A stretch of 57,207 bases of DNA, from the NCBI RefSeq assembly GCF_902788255.1, contig NZ_CADAJR010000020.1:1-57207 (forward strand). The letters run 5' to 3'. Origin of the DNA: an uncultured Methanobrevibacter sp. Lineage in GTDB: Archaea; Methanobacteriota; Methanobacteria; Methanobacteriales; Methanobacteriaceae. Within the stretch, counting starts at the first letter, position 1, and the number at the start of each line of letters is the position of its first letter. Shown here piece after piece: positions 17,396 to 26,970 of the stretch. The notes under the pieces are model-generated. The model searched no databases, was not told the DNA's origin, and saw only the letters and a program-made list of their open reading frames with translations. The position numbers and the translations under genes are program-made.

Positions 17396-18784
17396 ATGGA
17401 ATTTGAAAATAAAAACGGATTAGTAACATTAATTATACTCATAATGGCTTCTGCAGTCACATTGATATCGCAAAGCATTGTAACAACAAGTCTACCATAT
17501 TATATGGCGGATTTCTCAGTATCTTCTGCAACTGTACAATGGACATACTCCGTGTTTCTGCTGGTGCTTGGAGTGATGATTCCACCAACTGCATATATCA
17601 CAAAAAGATTCAAGATTAAAACGATACTGACAACATCACTTGTGTTATTCATAATCGGGTCAGTACTTTGTTTTTTATCAAAAAGCTTTGAAATGTTGAT
17701 TGTTGGAAGAATCCTGGAAGCTATGGGAACAGGTATTCTAATGCCGATAGGTCAGATATTGATTTTCAGAATCATGCCTGAAGAAAAATGGGCATTTTTC
17801 ATGGGATTGATGGGATTTCTTGTAGGAATAGTGCCTGCAATGGGTCCGACAATGGGAGGAATCATAATTGATTTGTATAATTGGAGAGTTATTTTTGAAT
17901 TTTTAGCTATAATAACATTTGTAATCTTAATTTTAGCAGTCCTGTTTGTCAAATTTGAACTTGAAACCCAAGATTATCCATTGGATTTTACATCTTTGAT
18001 ATTGTCAATACTGTTCTGTGCAGGTTTGATGATAGGCTTTTCAAATATTGCCGAATTCGCATTCAGCTTAACTCATGTAATTTTGCCGATTGTTATTGGT
18101 GTTATCACATTGGGGATATTTGTCAAACGTCAAAACAAAATTGAAAAGCCGCTGATTAACTTGAATGTTCTTAAAAATAAGTATTTTGTCTCTGGGACTG
18201 TTTTTGCAGCATTACTTTACTTTGTAATGTGTGGAATCAATGTGATGGTACCTCTGTTTGTTCAAAGTGTAGCATATTACTCCCCAACAGAATCAGGACT
18301 CATTTTGTTTCCGTCAGCATTAATCATGATAGTGTTCAATTTCTTAAGTCCGGTAATGGCAGATAAGATTGGAATAAAACCTGTTTTGATAGCTTCATCA
18401 GTTTTAAATATAATCGGATTTGCCGCTATGATGACATATAATATGAACTCAACATTTGAATATCTTTTAATCACTCAGTTAATCAGGGGAATTGGCTGCG
18501 GACTCGGATTATCTCCGGCAATCACATGGGCAATGAGTGTTGTGGCAGGTGATGTTGAGGATGCAACTGCAATCAACAATACTGCAAGACAGGTTATAGG
18601 TGCAATCGGTTCATCAGTTACGGTTGTTATAATGCAAATCTTGGCAAACGGAAACATTACCCATAATCAGATTTCCGTTAATTCATTTAGCATGACTTCT
18701 TTGATGATGATAATAATAACAGTGATTCTATTGACAATAACTATACTGTTTATTAAGAATAAGAAGGATATTGTGGATGTATAA
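17396..18784 (+). CDS. MFS multidrug exporter, DHA2/LmrB-like
   Basis: A 462-residue MFS transporter with about 14 hydrophobic segments (IVTTSLPYYMADFSVSSATVQW, then TAYITKRFKIKTIL, then PAMGPTMGGIIIDLYNWRVIF). The antiporter motif is preserved. It belongs to a different subgroup from the three DHA2 paralogues of this window: it lacks their terminator, and TM1 has SLPYYMADF instead of MNVSIS. It sits among gene relics in the accessory region. Substrate unknown. Confidence 0.9.
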   Translation: MEFENKNGLVTLIILIMASAVTLISQSIVTTSLPYYMADFSVSSATVQWTYSVFLLVLGVMIPPTAYITKRFKIKTILTTSLVLFIIGSVLCFLSKSFEMLIVGRILEAMGTGILMPIGQILIFRIMPEEKWAFFMGLMGFLVGIVPAMGPTMGGIIIDLYNWRVIFEFLAIITFVILILAVLFVKFELETQDYPLDFTSLILSILFCAGLMIGFSNIAEFAFSLTHVILPIVIGVITLGIFVKRQNKIEKPLINLNVLKNKYFVSGTVFAALLYFVMCGINVMVPLFVQSVAYYSPTESGLILFPSALIMIVFNFLSPVMADKIGIKPVLIASSVLNIIGFAAMMTYNMNSTFEYLLITQLIRGIGCGLGLSPAITWAMSVVAGDVEDATAINNTARQVIGAIGSSVTVVIMQILANGNITHNQISVNSFSMTSLMMIIITVILLTITILFIKNKKDIVDV

Positions 18785-18945
18785 TAAATAAAATGAAATA
18801 ATTTTGGCACTGCCTTAAACTGTTCTCCATTTATTCCCTTTTTAAGTTATTTTCATTGAATTGAAGTTTCAAGAAAGTAAAACTATTAAAATTAAATATT
18901 GTGTCATTATAAACTATATTTTACATTATAAAAAGAGTATTGAAA

Positions 18946-19019
<74 letters not shown>

Positions 19020-19310
19020 ATTGAATTTTATTTAATTAAAAATAATTATTTGTACTTTACCATATTTAACTATTTTGTTTTGATAATAATATTCTCCAAT
19101 AATGGAAATTTGAATCATTGAAATTAAATTTGAATGAACTCCTGTTTAAATAGAAAATTTAGCTTAAGATTGTTGCTTTTCAACTGACCGCTCATTTGAT
19201 TTAAATATGAGTAAAAATAAAATAATAGATGACGATAATGTTATTTCATTAAATTTTCAGCAAAAGCTGTAAACTAAAAACAGATCAAGCAATTTTTTTG
19301 GTAAATTAAG

Positions 19311-19671
19311 TATGGGGAAATTGAATTTAAACCGGTCAGTGAATTTAAAAATATTCATGAATGGAATAATTACGTTGAAAATAAGAAGAAAAACATTGAA
19401 GATAATCAATATTTTGGTTGAACCAATGAAAAGGGATGAGGAACCTATTGCGAACTTGTCATGTATTCCATGGCTTGATTTTGATGCAATGACAAACATT
19501 ATTGCAAGTCCAAATCAAATCATGCCTGTAATTAGTTGGGGAAGATTGACTGACGGTAAAATTCCAATTTCATTAACTGCCAGTCATGTTTTCATCTTCG
19601 GATGGCATTTCAAACTGTTTTATGAAAAAGTTGAAAAATATTTAAACAATCCTGAAAAATTGTTTAAGTAA
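19311..19671 (+). pseudogene. Chloramphenicol acetyltransferase-like pseudogene
   Basis: One frame reads EFKPVSEFKNIHEWNNY...IEDNQYFG, then a stop. The next frame continues KRDEEPIANLSCIPWLDFDAM and PVISWGRLTDG...ISLTASHVFIFGWHFKLF to the end. This is the CAT C-terminal half (P-W-x-x-F, W-G-x-x-x-x-x-x-x-x-P, and the H-x-x-x-D-G-x-H box). The catalytic box is changed: SHVFIFGWH lacks the conserved Asp. The N-terminus is missing or scrambled. It is a dead xenobiotic acetyltransferase of the CAT superfamily. Confidence 0.75.
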
Positions 19672-21057
19672 TTATTTATATTTTTTGAGAAATGCTGCCG
19701 TAACAATGGCAGTTAAAATAACGGATATCACATTAGCAATCATTGAAGGCAGTCTTAAGCCTTCAGGTGCCTGCAGTATGTATCCAAATGCAATTAATGT
19801 ACAAACAGTTGCTGGAAGTAATGCAATAATGTATGGTTTTTCTTTTTGGATTAAATAAACGCTTGCAGCATATAATACTATCATCGCCACTATCAGTTGA
19901 GACCATGCAAAATATCTCCAGATCAAACTGAAATCAATAAAAGTCAAAGCAAAGGAAATTAAAAATAACGGAATTGCTGTTTTCAGTCTTGAAATAAGTT
20001 TTTCATGATTAAGATGGAGTTCATCGGCAATAGTTATTCTTGAGCTTCTAAGTGAAGTGTCTCCTGATGTAATTGGACAGATAACTATTCCAATTATTGT
20101 TAAAACCAAACCTATTGGTCCGACTAATGTTTGTGCCATTTCATAGACGGCCACTGAAGGTGTGGCACTATATATTGCTGCCAGCTGTGGCTGACCGTGG
20201 AAGAATGCCATTGCAATTGCCGCCCAACAGAGTGCAACAAGACCTTCCAGAACCATTGAACCGAAAAACACCGGTCGGGCATCCAATTCATTTTCAATGC
20301 ATCTTGCAACAATCGGTGACTGGGATGCATGAAAACCTGAAATGGCTCCGCATGCAATGGTTACAAATAGATACGGGAAAATGCTTTTATCAGTTAGGTA
20401 CAGTCCTTGTGTTGTAAACTCTGGGATGGTGTATGCGGGATTTAAAATCAATGCTCCTGTCATCATTATTATCATAATCAGTAGTAACGCTCCAAAAACA
20501 GGATATATCTTTCCAATTATTTTATCAACCGGAAATACTGTTGCAATCAGGAAATAAAGGAATATTATTGCTGTCAATAGGAGTACGTTGATATTGGTTA
20601 AACTGTTAAGTAACTCCGCAGCTCCTTTTGCAAATGTTGCCGCAACAAGAATTCCTGTAATTATGATGACAACTGCCATGAACTTTTGGACTTTACTTCC
20701 CAAATACTTTGAAATAATGTTCGGCAGTGTTAATCCGTCATTTCTGAGGGACAGGTATCCTGAGAAGAAATCATGGACAGAACCAATGAATATTGTACCT
20801 AATGTGATCCATACGAAAGCGGCAGGGCCAAACAGTGCACCTTGAATTGCTCCAAATATCGGTCCCAAACCTGCAATATTTAAGAAATGGACTAAAAAAC
20901 TCTTAATTTTGGGCATTGGCATATAATCGACGCCATCCTGCAGTTTATATGCAGGTGTTTGGCGGGTTTCATCAACACCACTGATCCTTTCAATAAATTT
21001 CCCATAAATGAAATATGATGCAATCAATGCTAAAAAACATATTAAAAAACTGTACAT
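19672..21057 (-). CDS. cstA: Carbon starvation protein CstA family transporter
   Basis: A 461-residue integral membrane protein with more than ten hydrophobic segments. N-terminal hallmarks are DGVDYMPMPKIKSFLVHF, NIAGLGPIFGAIQGALFGP and GSVHDFFSGYLSLRNDG; later come FHASQSPIVARCIENE and GDTSLRSSRI. CstA and its relatives import peptides or pyruvate. This version is shorter than E. coli CstA (about 700 residues), as in clostridial and archaeal forms. In a methanogen it may scavenge peptides or pyruvate for biosynthesis (inference). It is monocistronic. Confidence 0.93.
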   Translation of the reverse strand: MYSFLICFLALIASYFIYGKFIERISGVDETRQTPAYKLQDGVDYMPMPKIKSFLVHFLNIAGLGPIFGAIQGALFGPAAFVWITLGTIFIGSVHDFFSGYLSLRNDGLTLPNIISKYLGSKVQKFMAVVIIITGILVAATFAKGAAELLNSLTNINVLLLTAIIFLYFLIATVFPVDKIIGKIYPVFGALLLIMIIMMTGALILNPAYTIPEFTTQGLYLTDKSIFPYLFVTIACGAISGFHASQSPIVARCIENELDARPVFFGSMVLEGLVALCWAAIAMAFFHGQPQLAAIYSATPSVAVYEMAQTLVGPIGLVLTIIGIVICPITSGDTSLRSSRITIADELHLNHEKLISRLKTAIPLFLISFALTFIDFSLIWRYFAWSQLIVAMIVLYAASVYLIQKEKPYIIALLPATVCTLIAFGYILQAPEGLRLPSMIANVISVILTAIVTAAFLKKYK

Positions 21058-21175
21058 GCTATTATGTTTATATGTTATTCTTTAAAAAATATTGCATGGG
21101 ATATGTTATATTTTAAGTTTTTTTGAATAGTGTATTGGTTTTGTTGGTGTAAAAAAAGAAAAAAAGGTAATTGGA

Positions 21176-21382
21176 TCATTTGCCAATTACTTCTTCGATT
21201 AATTTTTCATTTGGAGCATCTATCTCTACTAGTGTCTCGTTTGCCAGGTATAGAAATACGCATCTTCCGTCATCTTTTTGTTCAAACATACCTTGGGCGT
21301 GTGAGATATTTTTCATTACAGTATTTCCGGCAGGAGATATATATAATAATGTTTCTTTGTTTTTGGTATCAGGGTTTGAATA
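21176..21382 (-). pseudogene. Short C-terminal gene remnant, family unknown
   Basis: Bases 21382 to 21176 on the minus strand are open for 68 codons and read as convincing protein (ETLLYISPAGNTVMKNIS, then EQKDDGRCVFLYLANETL, ending KLIEEVIGK). A stop lies directly upstream and there is no start codon before an internal ATG. The compact beta-strand pattern suggests the end of a globular protein. I do not recognise the family. Confidence 0.5.
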
Positions 21383-21437
21383 TCAAAAAAAGTTACAATT
21401 CTATTAAAAATAAAATAAAAAGAGTTAAAAAAAATAA

Positions 21438-21458
21438 AAGCAATCGAAAAGATTGCTT
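21438..21458 (-). terminator. Hairpin terminator of the DUF308-like gene
   Basis: AAGCAATC and GATTGCTT form an 8-bp stem with a 5-nt loop, followed on the minus strand by a T-run. It lies just after the stop codon at 21464. Confidence 0.8.
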
Positions 21459-21463
21459 AATGT

Positions 21464-21916
21464 TTATTCTGCAATGTATAAGCTTATACCTTCAACTATT
21501 AAAGTTATACCTATTAGTATTGCTGCGAATAATGGAGTAGCTAATGATAATGCTCCAAGGATGAATGGCACAATACCTAAGATTATTATAAATATTGAAA
21601 GGATTTTTGATGAGCCGCTTGTAAACAGACCTGAAATACCTAATAACACAATAATAATTCCAATGATATAGAACTGTATTCCTAATAGGAATGATAATGC
21701 GCTGATGTTGAATATAAATAATAATCCAAATATGATAGCAAGAATTCCAACAATAACATTAAATGCTGAAAATCCGGATAATAAGGATGCTATTCCTAAG
21801 AATACTAAACTTACTCCAATCAGTATGGAAACTAATCCGGTACTAATAACAGGGAAAATTATAAAAATTAATCCTAAAATTATGGATAATATTCCTGCGA
21901 TTTTATTTTGTTCCAT
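21464..21916 (-). CDS. Small HdeD/DUF308-like integral membrane protein
   Basis: A 150-residue protein consisting almost wholly of five or six hydrophobic helices with repeating G-I-x-x-I-x-x-G patterns (KIAGILSIILGLIFIIFP, SILIGVSLVFLGIASLLSG). This is the HdeD/DUF308 repeat architecture. HdeD is linked to acid resistance in enterobacteria; no function is known for archaeal forms. A strong AGGAGG site precedes the ATG. It is monocistronic with a clear terminator. Confidence 0.8.
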   Translation of the reverse strand: MEQNKIAGILSIILGLIFIIFPVISTGLVSILIGVSLVFLGIASLLSGFSAFNVIVGILAIIFGLLFIFNISALSFLLGIQFYIIGIIIVLLGISGLFTSGSSKILSIFIIILGIVPFILGALSLATPLFAAILIGITLIVEGISLYIAE

Positions 21917-22105
21917 GTTTTTTCCTCCTAAAAATTGTTTTGCTCACTTTTTCAAGTGAAAAATGTTAAAACCTAAAAAGCAAAATACTTTTTACAATAT
22001 AGGTTTTTATTGTTTTCAGTATTTATTTTTATGGTTAAATTCATTTGAAATTAAGAATTTCTAAAATTCTGCAAAAAAAATAAAAAAAATAAAAAATAGA
22101 AAAAA

Positions 22106-22131
22106 ATATAGCTTAAAAAATTAAGCTATAT
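22106..22131 (-). terminator. Terminator containing the stop codon of the DUF4013 gene
   Basis: ATATAGCTTAA and TTAAGCTATAT form a perfect 11-bp stem with an AAAA loop, followed on the minus strand by a T-rich tract. The last codons and stop of the gene are the 5' arm of the hairpin. Confidence 0.85.
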
Positions 22132-22945
22132 CAGAATATAACAATCCAACGGCTCTTTGAGCAAAGATTGCCATGTATGGTGTTACGAAAACTGAAAGAA
22201 TTGATAAAATCGGTACAAGGTTAGTGATAGCTGATAAAACAGCACCAACGATTCCGACAATTATAATGACCAATATGATCACTGCTACTACTTTAAGTAT
22301 ACCAATTCTTTTTATGTCTTTTGCAGCTTCGAAAACGTTTAATGCTTCACCTAAACTGCCTGTATTAGCCAATCTTGCTTCAGCCATGCATTGGATGAAT
22401 GAAAAGATTACAAATACCACCACTGCAACAGTTAAAGTGAATGTTAAACCAATCAACAGATTTACAAGTGCATGTGATAATGCATCGGTTATGACAATTG
22501 TAGATCCTAAATAAGTTAACCATGCTTGTGAACTGATTTCATGTGCAATTATTGCTAGGTTTTCGAAAATGTGTGAAAGATAACCCACAACCACAACAAT
22601 GAAAGCCGGAATTAAAAAATAGACGATTGCAACAATGAAACTGTCAAAACCTGTGATGAAATTATCCCACCATACGAATTGGGGAACATTTTCATCCATT
22701 TCAATACCTGACTTGATGACGGTTATCAGATAACCTGACAGTACCCATCCGATTAACAGTGAAATCACAATCGCAATTCCACCCCACATGAAAAGCTCAG
22801 GAACAGCAATTCCCATTGCATACATTATTGTTCCAAAAATACAAAATGCCGCTGCCACCACAGATAACACGACATAAATTAAAAGTGTCTTTATATCGGT
22901 TGATGGAAATACAAAGGAGTCCTTAATTATTTCTATTATATCCAT
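22121..22945 (-). CDS. DUF4013-like membrane protein
   Basis: A 274-residue protein with six or more membrane segments. It begins MDIIEIIKDSFVFPSTDIKTLL, then has GGIAIVISLLIGWVLSGYLI, VWWDNFITGFDSFIV and C-terminal AITNLVPILSILSVFVTPYM. This 'D-x-F-x-F-P ... W-x-x-x-F-x-x-G' layout is typical of DUF4013 membrane proteins, which are abundant and often multi-copy in Methanobacteriales. Function unknown. It is probably monocistronic, with an 11-bp terminator stem over its stop codon. Confidence 0.8.
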   Translation of the reverse strand: MDIIEIIKDSFVFPSTDIKTLLIYVVLSVVAAAFCIFGTIMYAMGIAVPELFMWGGIAIVISLLIGWVLSGYLITVIKSGIEMDENVPQFVWWDNFITGFDSFIVAIVYFLIPAFIVVVVGYLSHIFENLAIIAHEISSQAWLTYLGSTIVITDALSHALVNLLIGLTFTLTVAVVVFVIFSFIQCMAEARLANTGSLGEALNVFEAAKDIKRIGILKVVAVIILVIIIVGIVGAVLSAITNLVPILSILSVFVTPYMAIFAQRAVGLLYSDIA

Positions 22946-23187
22946 ATTTTCACCTATAATTTTTTTTTTAAAATACTCTTTAAAGAGACATTAGTAATTT
23001 ATCTAAAAAATACTATTTATATTTGTTTAAATGATTTAAGATTTGAATTTTTAAAATAATTTTCTTTAAATATTATTAAATACAATATTCAATTAAGATT
23101 TGGGTGTTTCATTCATTTGAAATATGTGAATATTTTATGGCAAAATCTGAAAATTAATTATTAATCTTAAACATTGAGGTACGATAA

Positions 23188-23889
23188 ATGGATAATAAAA
23201 AAATTATTATAATTGCAATAATTATCTTAATCATTGTGGGAGGAATTCTTTTTGTAGTTCTGACTTCACAGAATTATGAAAGGGTTGAAATAACTCCAAA
23301 TGGAACAACTATAGACATTCCGGCCAATAAAACCAAGTTTGATGGTGATATTGAAAGTGTTAAAGTCTGGAATTGGGACAAGGGATTGCTTGTTACATAC
23401 AACAGTTACGAGGATGACAGTCTCATCAGGGCATCCGAAATGGGGTTCAATTCCCTGAACAAAATTGTAACAAATGGAGAAAAGCAGAATATTGACGGGT
23501 TTACATGCTATGTGATAAATGCTGATGAACTGTTGGAGGTTCATGTATTTAGTCTCATTAAAGTAAATTACAACGGTAAATTCTATTGCATACCGTTATC
23601 CAATCAAACAACTCACGACAATATTCTAATCTGCTGTAAGGACAAGGATATTGCAGTTCATATGGCAAAATCTGTTGAGTACAAAAATGTCTATCATGAA
23701 AAACCTGGTTTAAACAAAACGTTATCCAAAGTGGAAAATATGACTGATGATTTGAAATCAAAAGCAAGTGATTTAGCAAACAACACTAATTTAAGTGGCA
23801 TTCAATCCACAATAGAAGATAAAACCGGATTGAATTTGAATGATGCAAAATCTAAAGTAGAGCAGTACACTGGAAAATTGCCAATATGA
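23188..23889 (+). CDS. Membrane-anchored extracellular protein of unknown function
   Basis: A 233-residue protein with one N-terminal transmembrane segment (KKIIIIAIIILIIVGGILFV) and an extracytoplasmic domain starting ERVEITPNGTTIDIPANKT. A sequence of this kind (V-x-I-P-x-N-x-T, then K-V-W-N-W-D-K-G) recurs in Methanobrevibacter membrane proteins of unknown role. The C-terminus has a helical stretch of Asn- and Lys-rich heptads (LSKVENMTDDLKSKASDL). It lies 19 bp upstream of the phosphodiesterase gene, so the two may form an operon. Function unknown. Confidence 0.7.
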   Translation: MDNKKIIIIAIIILIIVGGILFVVLTSQNYERVEITPNGTTIDIPANKTKFDGDIESVKVWNWDKGLLVTYNSYEDDSLIRASEMGFNSLNKIVTNGEKQNIDGFTCYVINADELLEVHVFSLIKVNYNGKFYCIPLSNQTTHDNILICCKDKDIAVHMAKSVEYKNVYHEKPGLNKTLSKVENMTDDLKSKASDLANNTNLSGIQSTIEDKTGLNLNDAKSKVEQYTGKLPI

Positions 23890-23908
23890 AATAAAGGATG
23901 CGATTACT

Positions 23909-25882
23909 ATGGAAATTATTAATGGAAAACAAATTCCTAAAAGGAGTCTGAAAAGAAGTTTAATTGTATTTATTGGAAATGTCATAGGATTATATCTGAT
24001 AAGCTATTTGGAACTGGGTGTTGAAATCAGCCACTCTGGTGACATAATGCTTTTAGTGATATTTATCAGTTTAGTTAATGCATTGCTCTGGCCAATTCTA
24101 ACAAGAATAGCCATGCCGTTTCTGGTTTTAACATTTGGTGTAGGAACATTAATTCTGAATGGGTTGCTTCTTCAGATTTTTGCACCAATGTTTGGAATTC
24201 AAATTAAGGGGGCTGCACTGATTCTTGCACCAATAGGAATGGCTGCCGTTACTACCATACTGTCTTCATTAATAACAATCAATGATGACAGTTCATATTA
24301 TCGTGCTGTTTTTAATGATGCGGAAAAGAAAAGAAAAAGTGACGTCAAGGATTATCCGGGAGTGATAATTGTTGAAATTGACGGGCTTGCCTATGAAGTT
24401 TTACGTGAAGCGGTCGAAAGAGGGGACATGCCTACCATGAAAGAAATGATTGAGGGCAATGATTACAATCTTAGAATGTGGGAAACAGATCTCTCTTCCC
24501 AAACCGGTGCAAGCCAGGCGGGAATTCTTCATGGAAACAATGAGGGCATTGTTGCATTCAGATGGATAGAAAAAAGCAACGGCAATCAGATGATGCAATG
24601 TTCAGGAATCACTAAAGTGCCGGAATTGGAAAAGAGGATTTCAAATGGAGACGGATTGCTCGTGGATAATGGGGCAAGCAGATCCAATTTGTTCTCAGGG
24701 GATACTGACAATGTGATATTTACATTCAGTAAGATTATGGACTTTGGGAAACTTTACAATAAGGCATGGTATTCAGTATTTTCAAATCCGAGCAATTTTG
24801 CACGTATAATTGCCTTGTTTCTTGCAGATATTGTACGTGAAATCTGGTCACAAATCACACATTCAATAAGAAACGTCAGGCCAAGAATAAAACGTGGAAT
24901 AATGTACATTCCAACAAGGGCAGCTACAAATGTCTTTATGAGGGAAATCAACACTTCCACATTGATTGGGGATATGATGGTAGGGGATGTTGATGTTGCA
25001 TACTCAACATACCTTGGTTATGATGAAATAGCGCACCACTCCGGAGTCCGGGACAGTGACGCATGGATTGCCTTAAGGCAAATGGACGAGCAAATCAGGC
25101 ACCTGACCGAAGCAAACAGGTATTGTCCTAGGGACTATCAATTTGTGATTCAATCAGACCACGGTCAGACAAACGGTGCCACATTCACCCAAAGATACGG
25201 TCAGACCTTTGAGGACTTTGTCAAATCACTGTTGCCGGAAGATATGACTGTGTTTGCAAAAATGACTTCAAATGATGACCACTTCGTAGCGGACTATACT
25301 CCATTTGCAAGAAAAGAGAAAAAAATTGAAAAAGAGAAAAAAGAGGCACAGGAATTAAGTGACTCTGAAGTAATTGTTCTGGCTTCAGGTAACCTTGCAA
25401 TGATTTATCTGACCCAATGGAGTAAAAGACTCACATATGAGGAACTTAACGGTTATTTCCCTGAACTGATTCCGGGAATCGTTAACAATGAGTATGTTGG
25501 TTTTATTTTGGTCAAATCCCAGGAACATGGGGACCTGGCTATAGGTAAAAATGGAACATACTATCTTGACAGTGGTGAAATTGATGGTGAAAATCCTCTT
25601 GAAGGATTTGGGGACAACATCGTCAGACATTTAAAAAGAACCAGCTCCTTTGAACATACACCGGACATCCTGGTTAACAGTTTCTATGATGAGGAAGCTG
25701 ATGAGGTGTGTGCATTTGAGGAATTGGTCGGAAGCCATGGTGGAGCCGGTGGAGACCAGTCCAAACCGTTCATTTTGTACCCTTCAAGCTGGAAGGTCAG
25801 TGATGATGATATTGTCGGTGCGGAAAATATCTATAAACTGTTAAAAGAGAATTTAGCAGAATTAAAAAAAATAAATAAATAA
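23909..25882 (+). CDS. Phage-holin-4-like membrane domain fused to an alkaline-phosphatase-superfamily hydrolase
   Basis: A 657-residue protein. Residues about 15-130 are four hydrophobic segments with the pattern of Phage_holin_4_2 (LVNALLWPILTRIAMPF). From about 150 on, the fold is alkaline phosphatase/phosphodiesterase: VEIDGLAYEVL with metal ligand Asp158, TGASQAG with likely nucleophile Thr199, YDEIAHHSG, QSDHGQTNG and GSHGGAGG supply Asp/His ligands. A catalytic domain on the cytoplasmic or outer face could act on a lipid-linked phosphate or cell-envelope phosphodiester; this is inference. The upstream single-pass protein is probably co-transcribed. Confidence 0.85.
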   Translation: MEIINGKQIPKRSLKRSLIVFIGNVIGLYLISYLELGVEISHSGDIMLLVIFISLVNALLWPILTRIAMPFLVLTFGVGTLILNGLLLQIFAPMFGIQIKGAALILAPIGMAAVTTILSSLITINDDSSYYRAVFNDAEKKRKSDVKDYPGVIIVEIDGLAYEVLREAVERGDMPTMKEMIEGNDYNLRMWETDLSSQTGASQAGILHGNNEGIVAFRWIEKSNGNQMMQCSGITKVPELEKRISNGDGLLVDNGASRSNLFSGDTDNVIFTFSKIMDFGKLYNKAWYSVFSNPSNFARIIALFLADIVREIWSQITHSIRNVRPRIKRGIMYIPTRAATNVFMREINTSTLIGDMMVGDVDVAYSTYLGYDEIAHHSGVRDSDAWIALRQMDEQIRHLTEANRYCPRDYQFVIQSDHGQTNGATFTQRYGQTFEDFVKSLLPEDMTVFAKMTSNDDHFVADYTPFARKEKKIEKEKKEAQELSDSEVIVLASGNLAMIYLTQWSKRLTYEELNGYFPELIPGIVNNEYVGFILVKSQEHGDLAIGKNGTYYLDSGEIDGENPLEGFGDNIVRHLKRTSSFEHTPDILVNSFYDEEADEVCAFEELVGSHGGAGGDQSKPFILYPSSWKVSDDDIVGAENIYKLLKENLAELKKINK

Positions 25883-25904
25883 ACAAAAAAAGATGTGGAA
25901 AATA

Positions 25905-26708
25905 TTAATCCATATCTTTATTATTTTTAATTAGTGATTCCAATTTATCCAAACGTTCGTTTAACTCTTTTTCACGTTTTTTATTACGCCTTAATATAAT
26001 TGCGGCGGTTAATGTTGCAGTACCTACACCTGATATTGTGTATCCGCCCCAAACCAAAAGAATACTTGTCAATTTACCAATGCCTGTGCTACCAAGTACA
26101 GCATAACCGTTACTTGTAAATGCATTTGAAACCATGACTATGGCATCTAATGGTTCAACGCCCTCTGCAAATAGTGTGACAATAAAGCTGAAAACTACTA
26201 TGGAAAATAATAGTATGATTGTAATTCCAAGGCCGTTTGTCTCGGTATATTTTCTGAATTTGCCAAAATATACCTTCATGAAATATGCATAAACGAGAAC
26301 GTGAATTAGATATATCGGCCAAAGTGTAAGGTGACTATTATAAACGAGCAATATTACGGCTTCATAAGGCACCAGCAGGAAGAAAAGTATTCTGTTGTTC
26401 CATGAACTATAATCCAATCTTAAAGCAATATATAAAGATAGGATGATTTGTAAAACCAAAATCGGAAGTAACTGCTCTCCTTCAAATACCATGATGTATA
26501 GTATGAAAATAAAGAAGATCAACATCATCACTAGATAATAAACCTGTCTTAATGTTTCAAGTTCCTGTTCTGGAAAATACTCCTGTGGATTTAAAATTCT
26601 ACTGTTGCTGTTAACTAATTTTTTATAAATAATCTCCCCAACTGCAAATACCGCACCAAAAACTAAAATTGGAATAAGTAACTCGCAGACAATTTCGATA
26701 ATTTGCAT
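25905..26708 (-). CDS. Membrane protein with channel-like pore segment
   Basis: A 267-residue protein with six or seven membrane helices and a C-terminal coiled coil (RRNKKREKELNERLDKLESLIK). The segment MVSNAFTSNGYAVLGSTG followed by TSILLVWGGYTISGVGTATL resembles the re-entrant loop plus helix of Trk/Ktr-type or related potassium channels, which read F-T-x-x-G-Y/F. No RCK domain is present. A cation-channel role is suggestive only. It is convergent with the phosphodiesterase gene, and the 25883-25904 gap is too short for another gene. Confidence 0.6.
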   Translation of the reverse strand: MQIIEIVCELLIPILVFGAVFAVGEIIYKKLVNSNSRILNPQEYFPEQELETLRQVYYLVMMLIFFIFILYIMVFEGEQLLPILVLQIILSLYIALRLDYSSWNNRILFFLLVPYEAVILLVYNSHLTLWPIYLIHVLVYAYFMKVYFGKFRKYTETNGLGITIILLFSIVVFSFIVTLFAEGVEPLDAIVMVSNAFTSNGYAVLGSTGIGKLTSILLVWGGYTISGVGTATLTAAIILRRNKKREKELNERLDKLESLIKNNKDMD

Positions 26709-26923
26709 ATTTATAATTATGTTTTTTCTTATATTATAAATTGTTGTTTAAAAAAAATGTAATATCTATATTGCATTTTTTGAATGTCTTTAATTACTCA
26801 TGGTAATGGTTAAAGTAATCATGATAACATTTTTTTTAAATGACATTAAAATAATGTTTAAATTATGTTTCATTTTGTATAGTTTTCCAAAACTATATTA
26901 AAAAATACAAAGATAAATTTACA

Positions 26924-26941
26924 ATGTATATTATTATACAT
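26924..26941 (+). promoter_or_regulatory. Perfect palindrome at the promoter of DHA2 exporter 2
   Basis: ATGTATA (26924-26930), spacer TTAT, TATACAT (26935-26941) form a perfect inverted repeat 30 bp before the start codon. An AT-rich TATA-like stretch at about 26890-26905 would put the transcription start on the palindrome. This is typical of a repressor operator. AGTTTT/AAAACT (26881-26894) is a second inverted pair. Confidence 0.5.
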
Positions 26942-26970
26942 GATTATCAAAAATTGGAGGATTTATAAAA

